Assembly: GCA_018812905.1 (NCBI GenBank)
Contig: JAHJCN010000051.1
Coordinates: forward strand, 1 to 32,648
Source of the DNA: Patescibacteria group bacterium
GTDB taxonomy: Bacteria; Patescibacteriota; Patescibacteriia; Magasanikbacterales; GWA2-37-8
DNA: 32,648 bases
Reading direction: 5' to 3'
Under the pieces are notes generated by a model. That model did not search any database. It worked only from the letters and a program-made list of their open reading frames with translations, and was not told the origin of the DNA. Numbering within the stretch: the stretch's first letter is position 1; each line of letters starts with the position of its first letter. Below, one piece after another: positions 6,418 through 15,108 of the stretch. The position numbers and the translations under genes were made by a program.

Positions 6418-7926
6418 ATGGAAGGGGTTTCTCCGGGTTTTAGGGGTATGAACACAGGTGATTTTAGACGCCGCATTGGTGATTTTTTTCGTAGCAAAAC
6501 AAGTAGTGTTGCGGAGCAAAATGGACGATTCGATGACTATAAAGATTGGAATCATTTTGATGTGCTTAAAACATTGAAGCGGGAAGGTGAGGCGCGTTTG
6601 GGCGAGGCAAAAATTGATTCCGCGGAGTCTGTTTTGAATAATATAGAGAAGCGAAATGAACGAGATTTTGAATTCCTAAAAAAATTTTTAACAGAAAAAG
6701 ATGCAGGTGGAAAGGAGAGGAAGATTTCCTGGAAGGACCTTGAGCTGGTCGGAGACGTTGGTTACCAAGTTGATGAGCCGGAAAAGCTTCCGTTTAACAA
6801 GGTGGAAAAAGAATTCCCGCGAGAAGGAGATGGCAAGAGGTATGGAATACTGAAAATAATTGGAGAAGGCGGAATGGGGCGGGTTGCTCTTGCGTGGGAC
6901 GCAAGAATGATGAGGCCTGTGGTTATAAAGATGATTAAACAAAAAATAGCGAATGAACGAACCAGATCGAATTTTGAAAAGGAAATAAAACTCAATGCGT
7001 TATTTAGCAATAATAAGTATTTAATTAGAACCGATTCTGTGATTAGGCTCGCAAATGGCGAGCTCGGAATTGTGATGGAATATGTTAAAGGTAAGGATCT
7101 CAGCGATTATCTTAAAACTGTTGAATTTGAAAATATTCAAGAACTTGATAAAAAAACAGCGAAAATTATGGTGGAAGTATTGCTCGGCCTGCGTGAATTG
7201 CACGATCAAGGAGTTGTGCACAGAGATATTAAGCCTCAAAATATTTTGATGGATGAAGAAAATGGAGAACCGGGAAACCCCAGGGCTAGATTGATTGATC
7301 TTGGACTCGCTCGAATTTTATCAAAAGGCTTGATCTCAAAAGGGCGTGGTGTCGCTACGCAATTGACTTCTGCCGGTAGGGCGAAACTTGAAAAAATGGC
7401 CGTATCTGAGAAAACTGATATTACCGGAACTTTGCCATATATGGCTCCGGAAGAATTGGATGGTCGCGCGACTAAGTCTGTGAAATCCGACCTGTATTCC
7501 TTTGGTGTTACATTTTATGAATTTATTACAAAAGAAGCGCCGTTCACAAGCGAGAAAACCGATATCGACAAGCGAGCGCAAGATATTTATGAACAAAAGA
7601 AGAATCTTAATGTAAAAACTCCCGATGAAATCATGCGCGGCAAAAAAAGATTCGAAGATTTAACGAACGCCGATTCCAGCGCGCTGAGCGGAATTATTAT
7701 GAATTTAATGCAACCGTACGCCCGTTTGCGAATTGATAATGCCCAACAGGTTGCGGAATTGGTTATGGGGGCAATTTTTTCCAAATATCCCGCCACGAAA
7801 GACTCACATTTAGGTATTCTTATAAGAGAACTGTGTGGTTCAACGAAGACTCGCGAAGCACTTGTTAACCAATTTGAAGATTGGCAGGAGGATCAGAAAA
7901 TACTGGAAGACTTGCTCCGTTTCTAA
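6418..7926 (+). CDS. Hanks-type serine/threonine protein kinase (soluble)
   Basis: A 502-residue kinase with no membrane helix, unlike the PknB group. Residues 1-138 form a charged, probably helical region I do not recognise. The kinase domain runs from about 141 to 460: glycine loop GEGGMG (149-154), Lys171 (VVIKM), helix-C Glu189, HRDIKPQN with Asp270 and Asn275, DLG in place of DFG with Asp294, and APE at 343-345. All catalytic residues are present, so it should be active. The DLG-to-APE segment is about 46 residues, roughly twice the usual length, and contains several Ser and Thr. An ATG at 6448 is an alternative start. It lies directly after tatD and four bases before the promoter of the ATP synthase operon; no PP2C phosphatase is visible. 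Its substrate is unknown. Confidence 0.93.
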   Translation: MEGVSPGFRGMNTGDFRRRIGDFFRSKTSSVAEQNGRFDDYKDWNHFDVLKTLKREGEARLGEAKIDSAESVLNNIEKRNERDFEFLKKFLTEKDAGGKERKISWKDLELVGDVGYQVDEPEKLPFNKVEKEFPREGDGKRYGILKIIGEGGMGRVALAWDARMMRPVVIKMIKQKIANERTRSNFEKEIKLNALFSNNKYLIRTDSVIRLANGELGIVMEYVKGKDLSDYLKTVEFENIQELDKKTAKIMVEVLLGLRELHDQGVVHRDIKPQNILMDEENGEPGNPRARLIDLGLARILSKGLISKGRGVATQLTSAGRAKLEKMAVSEKTDITGTLPYMAPEELDGRATKSVKSDLYSFGVTFYEFITKEAPFTSEKTDIDKRAQDIYEQKKNLNVKTPDEIMRGKKRFEDLTNADSSALSGIIMNLMQPYARLRIDNAQQVAELVMGAIFSKYPATKDSHLGILIRELCGSTKTREALVNQFEDWQEDQKILEDLLRF

Positions 7927-7929
7927 TCC

Positions 7930-7958
7930 TTGACTTTAATATATCTTTCTTGTAAGAT
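7930..7958 (+). promoter_or_regulatory. Sigma70-type promoter of the ATP synthase operon
   Basis: TTGACT (7930-7935) and TAAGAT (7953-7958) have a 17-base spacer. The predicted start is near 7965, leaving about seven bases before the ATG of the first gene at 7972. It lies just after the kinase stop codon, so the operon can be transcribed on its own. Confidence 0.72.
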
Positions 7959-7971
7959 AAACCCGTCCAAT

Positions 7972-8235
7972 ATGTCTGAAAATCAGCCTAAAAAAACGAC
8001 CGATAGGGAATATTACTTATTTGCTTTTAGAATTATAGGCGATTTTGGAGCGACTATCGCGGTTCCGGTTGTAATATTTGTGCTCATTGGGCAATATTTG
8101 GATGGAAAATACGATAAAGGCCCATGGTTCACAGTGCTGGCATTCATTGTGGCATCCTTGCTTACAGCCAAAATCGTTCATAAAAAGGCTGTTAAATATG
8201 GCGCGGAATACGAAAAATTGGATAAAAAACAATAA
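7972..8235 (+). CDS. atpI: AtpI/AtpZ-like small membrane protein of the ATP synthase operon
   Basis: An 87-residue protein with two membrane helices at about 22-43 and 51-69 separated by a short charged turn (GQYLDGKYDKGPW), which is the pattern of the putative F0F1-ATPase subunit family (AtpI/AtpZ-like). Members help assemble the c-ring or move Mg2+/Ca2+ for the enzyme; which applies here cannot be told. The TTG at 7930 that would extend the frame is the -35 box of the promoter, so the ATG at 7972 is chosen; the leader is only about seven bases. It is the first gene of the atp operon, followed by atpB. Confidence 0.82.
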   Translation: MSENQPKKTTDREYYLFAFRIIGDFGATIAVPVVIFVLIGQYLDGKYDKGPWFTVLAFIVASLLTAKIVHKKAVKYGAEYEKLDKKQ

Positions 8236-8270
8236 ATTTAATTTTAATTTTGCATTTTGATTTGGGAATT

Positions 8271-9047
8271 ATGCATATTCCGACATTAGCTCCAGAGGTG
8301 ATATTCCACATAGGCGGACTGTCAATCACCAACACCATAATCAATACTTGGATTGCGATAATTATTTTTTTGATTGTAGGCATAATTATTTCCAAAAACG
8401 CCGCGTTAAGACCCACAAAACTTCAAAATTTTCTGGAATGGACATTGGAATCACTATTCGCATACTTTGACCAAGTGACAGGAGACCGAAAAAAGACCAT
8501 CGCATTTTTGCCGTTGGTCGGATCGGTCTTCTTTTTTATTTTGCTTTCCAACTATCTGGGTCTTATACCCGGAACGGGATCCATAACATGGAACAATATC
8601 ATGTTGTTTCGCCCTGCCAACACAGATCTTAACCTTACCGTTGCCATGGCGTTGACGTCGGTTATTGTGTCCCATTTAGTTGGTTTGTTCAGTATTGGTG
8701 TTTTGGCTCATTTGAACAAATTTATTCAAATTGGCACATTGATCAGAAGTCTGAAGAATGGTCCGATCGCAATTTTTACCGCGTGTGTTGAGGTGGTCGT
8801 TGGCATCATCGAAATTATTTCCGAGATTGCCAAAGTGCTTTCTCTGTCATTCAGGTTGTTTGGAAACATCTTCGCCGGCGAAGTGCTGATGACGGTTATG
8901 AGCTCCTTGGTGGCGCTGATGGTGCCCACTCCATTTATGTTGTTGGAGTTGTTTGTTGGTCTCATTCAGGCAGGTGTGTTTGCTATGTTGACATTGGTGT
9001 ATTTGACGGTTATGAGCATGAAGCCCCATGGCGAAGAAGCGCATTAA
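8271..9047 (+). CDS. atpB: ATP synthase F0 subunit a
   Basis: Subunit a forms the proton half-channels against the c-ring in the membrane. The essential arginine lies in LSFRLFGN (Arg195), followed by the conserved NIFAGEVL; there are five to six hydrophobic segments, with the final pair at about 180-250. The product is 258 residues from the ATG at 8271; an upstream in-frame TTG at 8250 would add seven residues. The start lacks a ribosome site. The gene lies between the AtpI-like gene (35-base gap) and atpE, from which it is separated by 149 bases of structured DNA. Confidence 0.95.
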   Translation: MHIPTLAPEVIFHIGGLSITNTIINTWIAIIIFLIVGIIISKNAALRPTKLQNFLEWTLESLFAYFDQVTGDRKKTIAFLPLVGSVFFFILLSNYLGLIPGTGSITWNNIMLFRPANTDLNLTVAMALTSVIVSHLVGLFSIGVLAHLNKFIQIGTLIRSLKNGPIAIFTACVEVVVGIIEIISEIAKVLSLSFRLFGNIFAGEVLMTVMSSLVALMVPTPFMLLELFVGLIQAGVFAMLTLVYLTVMSMKPHGEEAH

Positions 9048-9048
9048 G

Positions 9049-9120
9049 AGCTTAGAAGTGTGAGAGTTTATGGATAAAACGCGATGATCACGGGCGAACA
9101 AACTCTTAAACTCGTAAGCT
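9049..9120. other. Imperfect inverted repeat after atpB
   Basis: The sequence 9049-9069 matches the reverse complement of 9100-9120 at 17 of 21 positions, so the RNA could fold into a long hairpin immediately after the atpB stop. No T-run follows. The right arm contains a 16-base word repeated before atpD. It could limit transcription, protect an mRNA end or be a decayed mobile palindrome. Confidence 0.45.
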
Positions 9121-9131
9121 ATTTAATAACG

Positions 9132-9191
9132 GCGTTAAACTCCACGAAGTAAAAAATTTTCCCCTTCGTCGGTAACAACGCTAAAGAAAGG
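9132..9191 (+). promoter_or_regulatory. Structured leader and ribosome site of atpE
   Basis: Stem arms acgaag (9144-9149) and cttcgt (9164-9169) enclose an AT-rich loop, and an outer pair gcgtt (9132-9136) with aacgc (9177-9181) closes the structure. Immediately after it comes AAGAAAGG (9184-9191), a purine-rich ribosome site five bases before the atpE ATG. The other atp genes show no site of comparable quality at normal spacing. Confidence 0.5.
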
Positions 9192-9196
9192 TCACT

Positions 9197-9424
9197 ATGT
9201 TTTTAGATCACGAATCAGTGCTGGCCTTGGCAAAAGGTTTGACCATCGCCATTGGCGGTATCGGTCCGGCTTTAGCCATCGGTCGCTTAGTTGGAAAGGC
9301 TATGGAAGCCATCGGTCGCAATCCGGAAGCAACAGGCAAGCTATTTGTTCCGATGCTTTTGGGCGCCGCTTTCGCAGAAGCCATTGCCATCTATGCTTTG
9401 GTTGTGGTGTTTACATTAAAGTAA
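9197..9424 (+). CDS. atpE: ATP synthase F0 subunit c
   Basis: This 75-residue hairpin of two membrane helices (about 8-33 and 50-72) forms the rotor ring. The polar loop is GRNPEATGK (40-48), and Glu61 in helix 2 (FAEAIAIYA) is the ion-carrying carboxylate. Helix 1 has GGIGPALAIG, with Pro24 where Na+-type rings usually have Gln, and the residue after Glu61 is Ala and not Ser/Thr; both point to protons as the coupling ion. The start is supported by AAGAAAGG just upstream. It is flanked on both sides by RNA hairpins, which may help raise its level, since many c copies are needed per complex; that is inference. Confidence 0.96.
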   Translation: MFLDHESVLALAKGLTIAIGGIGPALAIGRLVGKAMEAIGRNPEATGKLFVPMLLGAAFAEAIAIYALVVVFTLK

Positions 9425-9426
9425 TT

Positions 9427-9473
9427 CGATTGGCCAGATCGCTCATAATTTCCTTGATGGTCTGGCTGAATCG
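9427..9473. other. Long hairpin between atpE and atpF
   Basis: cgattggccaga (9427-9438) pairs with tctggct-gaatcg (9461-9473): twelve pairs, one of them G-T, with a single bulged G at 9468 and a 22-base loop. It starts three bases after the atpE stop and lacks a T-run, so mRNA 3'-end protection or processing is more likely than termination. Confidence 0.6.
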
Positions 9474-9502
9474 GGTTGTTTGAAAATTATAAATTTAAAG
9501 TT

Positions 9503-10066
9503 ATGAATTTTATAGATATCGCGCAAGCCAGCACCGAAGCGGTAAGCCACACGGCCGAAGGCGCTGTCGATGAAGGCCTTTTGGCGTCTTTGGGCTTAAA
9601 CGGTCAATTGTTTATTTCGCAATGGATAAATTTTGCCATCGTTGTCGCAATTTTGTGGTTTCTTATTTTAAAACCGTTGGTAAAGAAATTGAACGAACGA
9701 CAGAAAATGATTGATGACAGCATTTCCAATGCTGAAAAAATTCAAAAGAATTTGGATCGCAGTGAGAAAGACTATCTGGCAAAAATGGACGTGGCAAAGG
9801 CCGAAGCCTGCAGGATTTTGACACAAGCAAATTCTGAAGCTGAAGTGGTGGCAGAACAAGTTAAAGAAAAAGCCAAAAATGAAATTGAAGCGGTTGTTTT
9901 GCAAGCTAAAAAGAATATTGGGTTGGAAAAAGACGAAATGGTGTCAAAATTGAAACAACAGACGGCCGACATGATCGTATTGGCGCTGGAAAAGATATTG
10001 TCCGAAAAAATTGACGGTAAAAAGGATAAGGAATTGATCGAGAAAGCGATCAAGGATATGAAATAA
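9503..10066 (+). CDS. atpF: ATP synthase F0 subunit b
   Basis: Subunit b is the peripheral stalk that holds F1 against rotation. The 187-residue product has one membrane helix at about 38-56 (WINFAIVVAILWFLIL) followed by the conserved KPLVKKLNERQ and a long, highly charged helix expected to form a coiled coil with a second copy. The first 30 residues, rich in Ala, Glu and Gly, are longer than the short N-terminus of most b subunits. The ATG at 9503 is chosen over an in-frame TTG at 9476 that lies beside the hairpin. Only one b-type gene is present, so a b homodimer is expected. atpH follows after two bases. Confidence 0.93.
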   Translation: MNFIDIAQASTEAVSHTAEGAVDEGLLASLGLNGQLFISQWINFAIVVAILWFLILKPLVKKLNERQKMIDDSISNAEKIQKNLDRSEKDYLAKMDVAKAEACRILTQANSEAEVVAEQVKEKAKNEIEAVVLQAKKNIGLEKDEMVSKLKQQTADMIVLALEKILSEKIDGKKDKELIEKAIKDMK

Positions 10067-10068
10067 CT

Positions 10069-10458
10069 ATGCGAAAAAAAATATCCAATAAACAATTGGC
10101 AATTGCGTTGTATGAAGCGACGATGGGCGAGAAATCTTCGGATTTGGAAATAATTTTGAATGAATTCGTTTTGTTGCTTTATCGTGAAAGAAAGCTTAAG
10201 AAGTTTGAATATATTTTAAAAGAATTCGTAAAATACGCGAAGAAACAAGATGGGATTAAAGAGATCGATGTCACAACGGCCCACAAGATTGATGAGAAAA
10301 CTGTTAATTTAATTAAGAAATCCTTTGGTACCAAGGTTGAGGCAACCATGAATTTGAATAAGGAACTACTTGGCGGAATTATGATTAAATCTGACGATAT
10401 AATACTGGATGCCAGCCTAAAGGCTCAATTAATGAGTATGAAGAATGCGTTGGTGTAA
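10069..10458 (+). CDS. atpH: ATP synthase F1 subunit delta, shortened
   Basis: Delta joins the peripheral stalk to the top of F1. The product is 129 residues, against about 175-180 in well-studied bacteria. The C-terminal part is recognisable: the domain ends in LLGGIMIKSDDIILDASLKAQL (96-117), the conserved strand and helix of the OSCP/delta family. The N-terminal helical domain, which binds alpha, is much reduced, with only about two to three helices in residues 5-65. The reading frame is intact and the order in the operon is standard, so it is a compact form and not a broken gene. AAGGA at 10052 is twelve bases from the ATG, rather far for a ribosome site. Confidence 0.88.
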   Translation: MRKKISNKQLAIALYEATMGEKSSDLEIILNEFVLLLYRERKLKKFEYILKEFVKYAKKQDGIKEIDVTTAHKIDEKTVNLIKKSFGTKVEATMNLNKELLGGIMIKSDDIILDASLKAQLMSMKNALV

Positions 10459-10487
10459 AATTTTCAATTTTTAATTAAGCAAAAGTT

Positions 10488-11978
10488 ATGTCCATAAACT
10501 CAATTGTTGAAGAACTACGAAAAAACATATCTGCCTTTGAAAAAACTGTGCAGACCGAAGAAATCGGATCCGTAATTGAAGTTGGCGACGGTATCGCCCG
10601 CATCAGCGGGTTAACAAAGTGTCAGGCCTCGGAAATGTTGGAGTTTCCCAACGGTACTTTTGGCGTCGCTCTGAATCTCGAAGAAGAGACAATTGGCGCC
10701 GTGTTGCTAGGCGAATTCAAACATATCAAAGAAGGGGACACTGTAAAGCGCACAGGTCGCATCTTATCTGTTCCGGTTGGAGAAGAGTTGATTGGACGTG
10801 TTGTAAATCCTTTGGGTCAACCCATTGACGGAGGAGCTGAAATTAGGTCAAAGAAATTTTATCCGATTGAAAAAGTTGCCCCTGGTGTAATGACGCGTGA
10901 GCCTGTATCACAGCCTGTGCAGACTGGTATAAAATCCATTGACGCCATGTTCCCGATTGGCCGTGGACAGCGTGAATTGATTATAGGAGATCGTCAAACC
11001 GGCAAAACAGCCGTAGTTGTGGATACCATCATTAATCAAAAGGGGCAGAACATGATCTGCGTGTATGTTGCGATTGGTCAAAAAGAATCCAAAATCGCCC
11101 GCATGGTAGCTAAGCTCAAAGAAACCGGCGCTATGGACTATACCATTGTTGTTACTGCAGGCGCTTCCGATCCGGCCTCATTATTATATATCGCTCCCTA
11201 TGCCGGCGTGGCCATGGCCGAGTACTTCATGGATCAAGGAAAAGATGTGTTGTGCATTTATGACGATTTGTCAAAACAGGCCTGGGCATATCGCGAAGTT
11301 TCATTGTTGCTTAGACGCCCACCGGGTCGCGAGGCATATCCGGGTGATGTTTTCTACTTGCATTCCAGACTTTTGGAACGCGCTTGCCGACGCAACAAAG
11401 AAGCGGGCGGTGGTTCCATTACCGCTCTTCCTATTATTGAAACACAAGCTGGAGACGTTACGGCCTACATTCCAACCAACGTAATTTCCATCACTGATGG
11501 CCAGATTTTCTTGGAAAGCGATTTGTTTTATCGCGGTATTCGTCCGGCCGTGAATGTGGGTATTTCAGTTTCGCGCGTGGGTTCTGCCGCTCAAATAAAA
11601 CCAATGAAAAAAGTGGCCGGCAAAATGAAATTGAACATGGCGCAATTCCGCGAACTGGAAGCCTTTGCGCAATTTGCAAGCGATTTGGATCCTGAAACTA
11701 AAAAACAAATTGATTTGGGCCAGCGCTTGGTGGAAATATTAAAGCAACCTCAATTTCAACCGATGCCTGTCGCGAATCAATTGGCGATTATTTATGCGGT
11801 ATCAAATGGATTCGCGAATGATGTTGAAGTGGACAATGTGCGAGAATGGGAAGCAAAATTACATGAGTTTATGAATCAGACGAAGTCAGTCTTGTTGGAG
11901 AAGATCGACGCGGGAGAGTGGGACGATAAGGTTGAGGCCGAATTAAAAGTGGCGATTGAGGAATTTAAAAAGAGATAG
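10488..11978 (+). CDS. atpA: ATP synthase F1 subunit alpha
   Basis: Alpha is the non-catalytic nucleotide-binding subunit that alternates with beta in the F1 hexamer. The 496-residue length is normal. The Walker A motif is GDRQTGKT at residues 167-174, and the alpha signature [21 protein letters not shown] follows at about 280-300, including the arginine-rich environment that completes the catalytic sites of beta. The N-terminal beta-barrel region starts with [17 protein letters not shown]. The gap from atpH is 29 bases, AT-rich and without a ribosome site. A hairpin-containing 108-base gap separates it from atpG. Confidence 0.98.
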   Translation: MSINSIVEELRKNISAFEKTVQTEEIGSVIEVGDGIARISGLTKCQASEMLEFPNGTFGVALNLEEETIGAVLLGEFKHIKEGDTVKRTGRILSVPVGEELIGRVVNPLGQPIDGGAEIRSKKFYPIEKVAPGVMTREPVSQPVQTGIKSIDAMFPIGRGQRELIIGDRQTGKTAVVVDTIINQKGQNMICVYVAIGQKESKIARMVAKLKETGAMDYTIVVTAGASDPASLLYIAPYAGVAMAEYFMDQGKDVLCIYDDLSKQAWAYREVSLLLRRPPGREAYPGDVFYLHSRLLERACRRNKEAGGGSITALPIIETQAGDVTAYIPTNVISITDGQIFLESDLFYRGIRPAVNVGISVSRVGSAAQIKPMKKVAGKMKLNMAQFRELEAFAQFASDLDPETKKQIDLGQRLVEILKQPQFQPMPVANQLAIIYAVSNGFANDVEVDNVREWEAKLHEFMNQTKSVLLEKIDAGEWDDKVEAELKVAIEEFKKR

Positions 11979-12019
11979 ATGGTTATAATTAGAAATAAGA
12001 AATTCGGAAAATTTAGTAC

Positions 12020-12065
12020 GGTTTAAAACAATCACAACAAACGCGAACAGATTCGTCTTTAAACC
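12020..12065. other. Hairpin between atpA and atpG
   Basis: ggtttaaa (12020-12027) and tttaaacc (12058-12065) form a perfect eight-pair outer stem; cgaa (12043-12046) and ttcg (12052-12055) can form a small inner stem. The 108-base gap 11979-12086 otherwise shows no gene and no clear promoter. Confidence 0.4.
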
Positions 12066-12086
12066 ATTAAACATATAAACTCCACT

Positions 12087-12977
12087 ATGGGAGTAAACAC
12101 AAAAATAATCAGAAGTAGAATAAAGTCTATTTCCAACACCAAGAAGATTACCAAGGCCATGGAAATGATTTCGGCGGTAAAGATGCGTAAGGCCGTTACG
12201 AATGTTTTGGCTACCAGAAGTTACGCAAACTTGGCTTGGAGTATGTTGCAGGATGTCGCGCGAAAGACTGATATCAGTTTGCATCCTCTTCTTAAGACGA
12301 GGCCTGTCAAAAAAATCGGTCTAATATTTATAACCTCCAATAGAGGATTGTCGGGTGGTTTTAGCAGTAAATTACTGCTCGAGGCCGATAAATTCATTAA
12401 AAATGCGAATGCGGAGGTAGAAGTTTTGTTAATGGGTAAGAAAGGTAGAAAAATTTATAAAAATTTTGGACATAAAGTTGCGGCTGAATTTGATAAAATT
12501 GACCTAACGACAAAAGTGGAAGAGATTAACGCTCTTTCAAGAATGGCCGTTGAAGATTATGTGAGCGGAAAATACGACAAGCTTTGCGTGGCATACACGG
12601 ATTTTGCATCGGCCATCAAACAGACACCGAAAATTAAGGAGCTCCTGCCTTTTGTGAATCAGGATACGGATTTAGGCGAAACGAATGTAAGGGAGGCTAA
12701 AATTTCCGTGCCGGATGCATTTGAATTCAAATTTGAACCAAATCCGGAAGAAGTTTTAAATATATTAATTCCTCGCTTGGTTGAAATGCAAATTTATCAA
12801 GCCATATTGGAGTCCGATGCTTCCGAACATAGCGCTCGAATGATGGCCATGAGAAATGCCTCAGACGCGGCCTCGGATATTATCAAAGATTTGAATTATA
12901 CATTTAACAAAGCGCGTCAGTCTGCCATTACGCAAGAAATCGCAGAAATTGTTGGCGGTGCGGCGGCATTGGAGTAG
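12087..12977 (+). CDS. atpG: ATP synthase F1 subunit gamma
   Basis: Gamma is the central rotor shaft. The N-terminal helix holds the family motif RIKSISNTKKITKAMEMIS (residues about 11-29), and the C-terminal helix ends with IMKDL-like SDIIKDLNYTFNKARQSAIT and QEIAEIVGGAAAL, the region that contacts the hexamer and c-ring. The middle Rossmann-like domain starts at KKIGLIFITSNRGLSGGF. The product is 296 residues, a normal length. The ATG at 12087 has no ribosome site (ctccact precedes it). Confidence 0.96.
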   Translation: MGVNTKIIRSRIKSISNTKKITKAMEMISAVKMRKAVTNVLATRSYANLAWSMLQDVARKTDISLHPLLKTRPVKKIGLIFITSNRGLSGGFSSKLLLEADKFIKNANAEVEVLLMGKKGRKIYKNFGHKVAAEFDKIDLTTKVEEINALSRMAVEDYVSGKYDKLCVAYTDFASAIKQTPKIKELLPFVNQDTDLGETNVREAKISVPDAFEFKFEPNPEEVLNILIPRLVEMQIYQAILESDASEHSARMMAMRNASDAASDIIKDLNYTFNKARQSAITQEIAEIVGGAAALE

Positions 12978-12982
12978 TATTG

Positions 12983-12998
12983 ACAAACTCTTAAACTC
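12983..12998 (+). repeat. 16-base word shared by two atp intergenic gaps
   Basis: acaaactcttaaactc at 12983-12998, before atpD, is identical to 9098-9113 before atpE. The shorter word aaactcataaa follows twice before atpD. The repeat overlaps a TTGACA at 12980-12985 for which no good -10 box is visible. Confidence 0.6.
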
Positions 12999-13002
12999 AT
13001 AA

Positions 13003-14391
<1,389 letters not shown>

Positions 14392-14400
14392 TTGAATATT

Positions 14401-14829
14401 ATGTTAAAGTTTCAAATAGTCACTCCGGAACGCGTTGTTTTTGAGGATGAGGTAGACCAAGTGACAATGATGACCAGCGATGGAGAAATAACGGTTTTGC
14501 CCCACCACTTGCCTTTGGTTTCGGTTTTAAGACCTGGAGAATTAAGATACAAAAAAGTTGGGGAAGACTTGGTGATGGCAGTTTCCGGAGGTTTTGTGGA
14601 GGTAAGGCCTGATAATACACTGGTTGTATTGGCGGATACAGCTGAATTGGCACACGAGATTGACGTTTCGCGCGCGGAAATAGCCAAAGCAAAGGCGGAA
14701 AAGCTGATGCAGGAAGTGAGAAGCAAGGAAGATGTGGATTATGCGACCTTGCAGGTTAATCTTGAGCGAGCGTTGACGAGGCTTAAAGTTGGAAATAAAT
14801 ATAGAAAAATTCGCGGTAATGCAAAATAA
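14401..14829 (+). CDS. atpC: ATP synthase F1 subunit epsilon
   Basis: Epsilon sits on the rotor and can hold the enzyme in an inhibited state. The N-terminal beta sandwich is clear: FQIVTPERVVFEDEVDQV, DGEITVLPHHLPLVSVLRPGEL and the FVEVRPDNTLVVLAD strands. The C-terminal helical hairpin (about 85-138) is rich in Ala, Glu and Lys and complete, with AEKLMQEV and LERALTRLKV. The product is 142 residues. The ATG at 14401 is preferred over an in-frame TTG at 14392 that abuts the atpD stop. It is the last gene of the operon and is followed by a strong terminator. Confidence 0.93.
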   Translation: MLKFQIVTPERVVFEDEVDQVTMMTSDGEITVLPHHLPLVSVLRPGELRYKKVGEDLVMAVSGGFVEVRPDNTLVVLADTAELAHEIDVSRAEIAKAKAEKLMQEVRSKEDVDYATLQVNLERALTRLKVGNKYRKIRGNAK

Positions 14830-14844
14830 TTCTGACAGAAGTCA

Positions 14845-14869
14845 AAATCCGGCTTGTGCCGGATTTTTT
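14845..14869 (+). terminator. Intrinsic terminator of the ATP synthase operon
   Basis: aaatccggc (14845-14853), loop ttgt, gccggattt (14858-14866), then further T residues to 14869. A nine-pair stem with a T-run directly on it is a canonical Rho-independent terminator, 15 bases after the atpC stop. Confidence 0.9.
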
Positions 14870-14882
14870 ATTTGGGTATAAT
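14854..14882 (+). promoter_or_regulatory. Promoter embedded in the atp terminator
   Basis: TTGTGC (14854-14859) and a perfect TATAAT (14877-14882) have a 17-base spacer; the -35 box lies in the loop and descending arm of the terminator. A second TATAAT at 14899-14904, without a good -35 box, would start transcripts about four bases before the next ATG at 14915. Confidence 0.6.
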
Positions 14883-14914
14883 ATATCTTAGTTAATAATA
14901 TAATCACATATCAT

Positions 14915-15103
14915 ATGAAAGAGACAAATTTAACCCATGTTCCAGATGAAGCAACTTTGAACGAAGCGAATGAGATACTTTATGGTGGAACTCTTCCTGA
15001 TGAGGATACTGAATGGGAAAGTCTTCTAGAGAATCGTCGTAAAGGTTTGGGTGAAGGTGGTCCGGATGCCGACGAAGGAGAAGAAGACGCGGAAGTGGCT
15101 TGA
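14915..15103 (+). CDS. Small acidic hypothetical protein, 62 aa
   Basis: I do not recognise this protein. It is strongly acidic, with a run of Asp, Glu and Gly in the last 20 residues (GPDADEGEEDAEVA) and no hydrophobic segment. An N-terminal helix may span residues 10-24. It stands behind its own promoter and ends five bases before the ATG of the DNA glycosylase gene, so it is probably made together with it; an acidic partner or DNA mimic is possible but is only a guess. Nearby reverse-strand frames are shadows of low information. Coding status is supported by the promoter, the TATG start context and position, not by homology. Confidence 0.6.
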   Translation: MKETNLTHVPDEATLNEANEILYGGTLPDEDTEWESLLENRRKGLGEGGPDADEGEEDAEVA

Positions 15104-15108
15104 TTATT

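Noticed and set aside
7930-7971. TTG start extending the AtpI-like frame upstream
   Set aside because: The TTG is part of the -35 box of a strong promoter, and the added residues do not resemble the family.
9048-9196. A tRNA or other known RNA gene in the atpB-atpE gap
   Set aside because: No cloverleaf with a GGTTCGA-like T arm could be drawn; the hairpins found do not match a known RNA family.
9197-9424. Sodium-type c-ring
   Set aside because: Helix 1 has Pro where Gln is expected, and Glu61 is followed by Ala and not Ser/Thr, so proton coupling fits better.
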